Assembly (NCBI RefSeq): GCF_002864045.1
Contig: NZ_PJPV01000108.1
Span: 1-34,786, forward strand
DNA from: Endozoicomonas acroporae
Lineage (GTDB): Bacteria; Pseudomonadota; Gammaproteobacteria; Pseudomonadales; Endozoicomonadaceae
Reading direction: 5' to 3'
Length of the DNA: 34,786 nt
Shown here piece after piece: positions 34,412 to 34,786 of this stretch. A program made the position numbers and the translations under genes. A model generated the notes under the pieces. It worked only from the letters and a program-made list of their open reading frames with translations. It ran no database searches and was not told where the DNA came from. The stretch's first letter is position 1. Every line of letters begins with the position of its first letter.

Positions 34412-34621
34412 TTGCATGGAGGCTCCGATGACCACCCAGAAATCACTAAAGAACAATGGCTGCAACGGATCGAAGCCTGGCACGACTCCGGGCTTAGCCA
34501 AAAAGCCTGGTGCCGACAAAATGGCGTCAGACCATCACAGCTTGGTTATTGGAAAAAGAAGCTGTGTGAAGGCATCTCAAGAATAAGCCGATCCGGCGGG
34601 GTTGGCTATTACGCTGGTTAA
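34412..34621 (+). pseudogene. IS66-family orfA (TnpA)-like fragment
   Basis: The frame reads KEQWLQRIEAWHDSGLSQKAWC and then QNGVRPSQLGYWKKKL. This is the typical IS66 OrfA helix-turn-helix pattern: a W-x-x-R-I start, SGLS-x-x-AWC, and a Y-W-x-x-x-L end. In IS66 elements this protein accompanies OrfB and the large transposase TnpC. At 69 codons the fragment is short for the family, and it ends in unrelated-looking residues (SRISRSGGVGYYAG). A neighbouring frame gives a better start (MTTQKSLK from ATG 34429), and the same frame continues after the match as KASQE-stop-ADPAGLAITLVKL, so two compensating frameshifts are likely. OrfB and TnpC are not in the window. Confidence 0.6.
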
Positions 34622-34786
34622 ATTAGCGTTTACGTTCTATTGTTGTCATCCCCAGACGATTCTCCAACTGGAAACAGGTAATCCCCGAAGAAAGCATGCA
34701 GTCACCTTCCTCCTCAGTAACCGCAGACACGGCATCCCCGTTAACAGCCACTGAAGCCGGAAGGCACCAGCCAGCAAACAGCCGAA
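34622..34786. other. Flank after the IS66-like fragment, no clear gene
   Basis: This stretch reaches the right window edge. Plus-strand frames stay partly open (for example ITLVKLAF just after the fragment, and TADTASPLTATEAGRHQPAN near the edge), which may be decayed orfA sequence or its continuation. Nothing here can be named with confidence. Confidence 0.3.

Overview
The window is almost entirely one tandem gene array. Twelve paralogous open reading frames lie head to tail on the minus strand from about 34044 to the left edge. Eleven are complete (801 to 1160 codons) and the twelfth runs off the left end. In transcription order I call them copies A (31231..34044) to L (1..1647, partial). 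Each protein has the same plan: a conserved N-terminal region of about 200 residues; a block of near-identical, mostly 52-residue two-helix repeats built around NLLWAxAKLVDNGLxLEKT and LKEAVAALLPHVKTKAESK; a shortened last repeat followed by a helical linker of about 120 residues; a RAP-type domain (VDLLLPDYNMVIDVQG, then LLKIALLxKLGFEVIEIPV); an acidic tail with YFTAEE motifs; and a C-terminal polybasic cluster such as KKPKKRKRKRKKP. Full repeat number varies from 6 to 13 between copies.

Most gaps between copies are 53 to 56 bp and nearly identical, with an imperfect dyad (TATATTTC...GAAATATA) and a GTAGACTAC block. The gap between G and F is 88 bp. The gap between H and G is 242 bp because it carries a 163 bp palindromic MITE-like element with an ACT target duplication. 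The only good promoter plus Shine-Dalgarno combination I see lies upstream of copy A, so the set looks like one very long operon. Right of the array (34091..34786) is unrelated DNA: an interrupted unrecognised reading frame and an IS66-family orfA-like fragment, both on the plus strand.

The organism is most likely a host-associated gammaproteobacterium. The repeat-rich accessory DNA, IS66 relic, moderate G+C and eukaryote-like proteins would suit something like Endozoicomonadaceae or another symbiont, but this is inference; no taxonomic marker gene is present.

The main point of interest is that each repeat carries a small variable block (x-x-Q-x-x before NLLWA) drawn from a few recurring types (NTQGTA, IPQHIA, KPQEVA, KPQAVA, KSQGT). 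Each paralog spells a different ordered string of these, joined to a RAP domain and a tail resembling a nuclear localisation signal. That is what one would expect of a diversifying family of modular nucleic-acid (probably RNA) recognition proteins, analogous to OPR or PPR proteins or TAL effectors, possibly delivered into a host. The recognition code and host delivery are hypotheses; the array, the repeats and the variation are directly visible.
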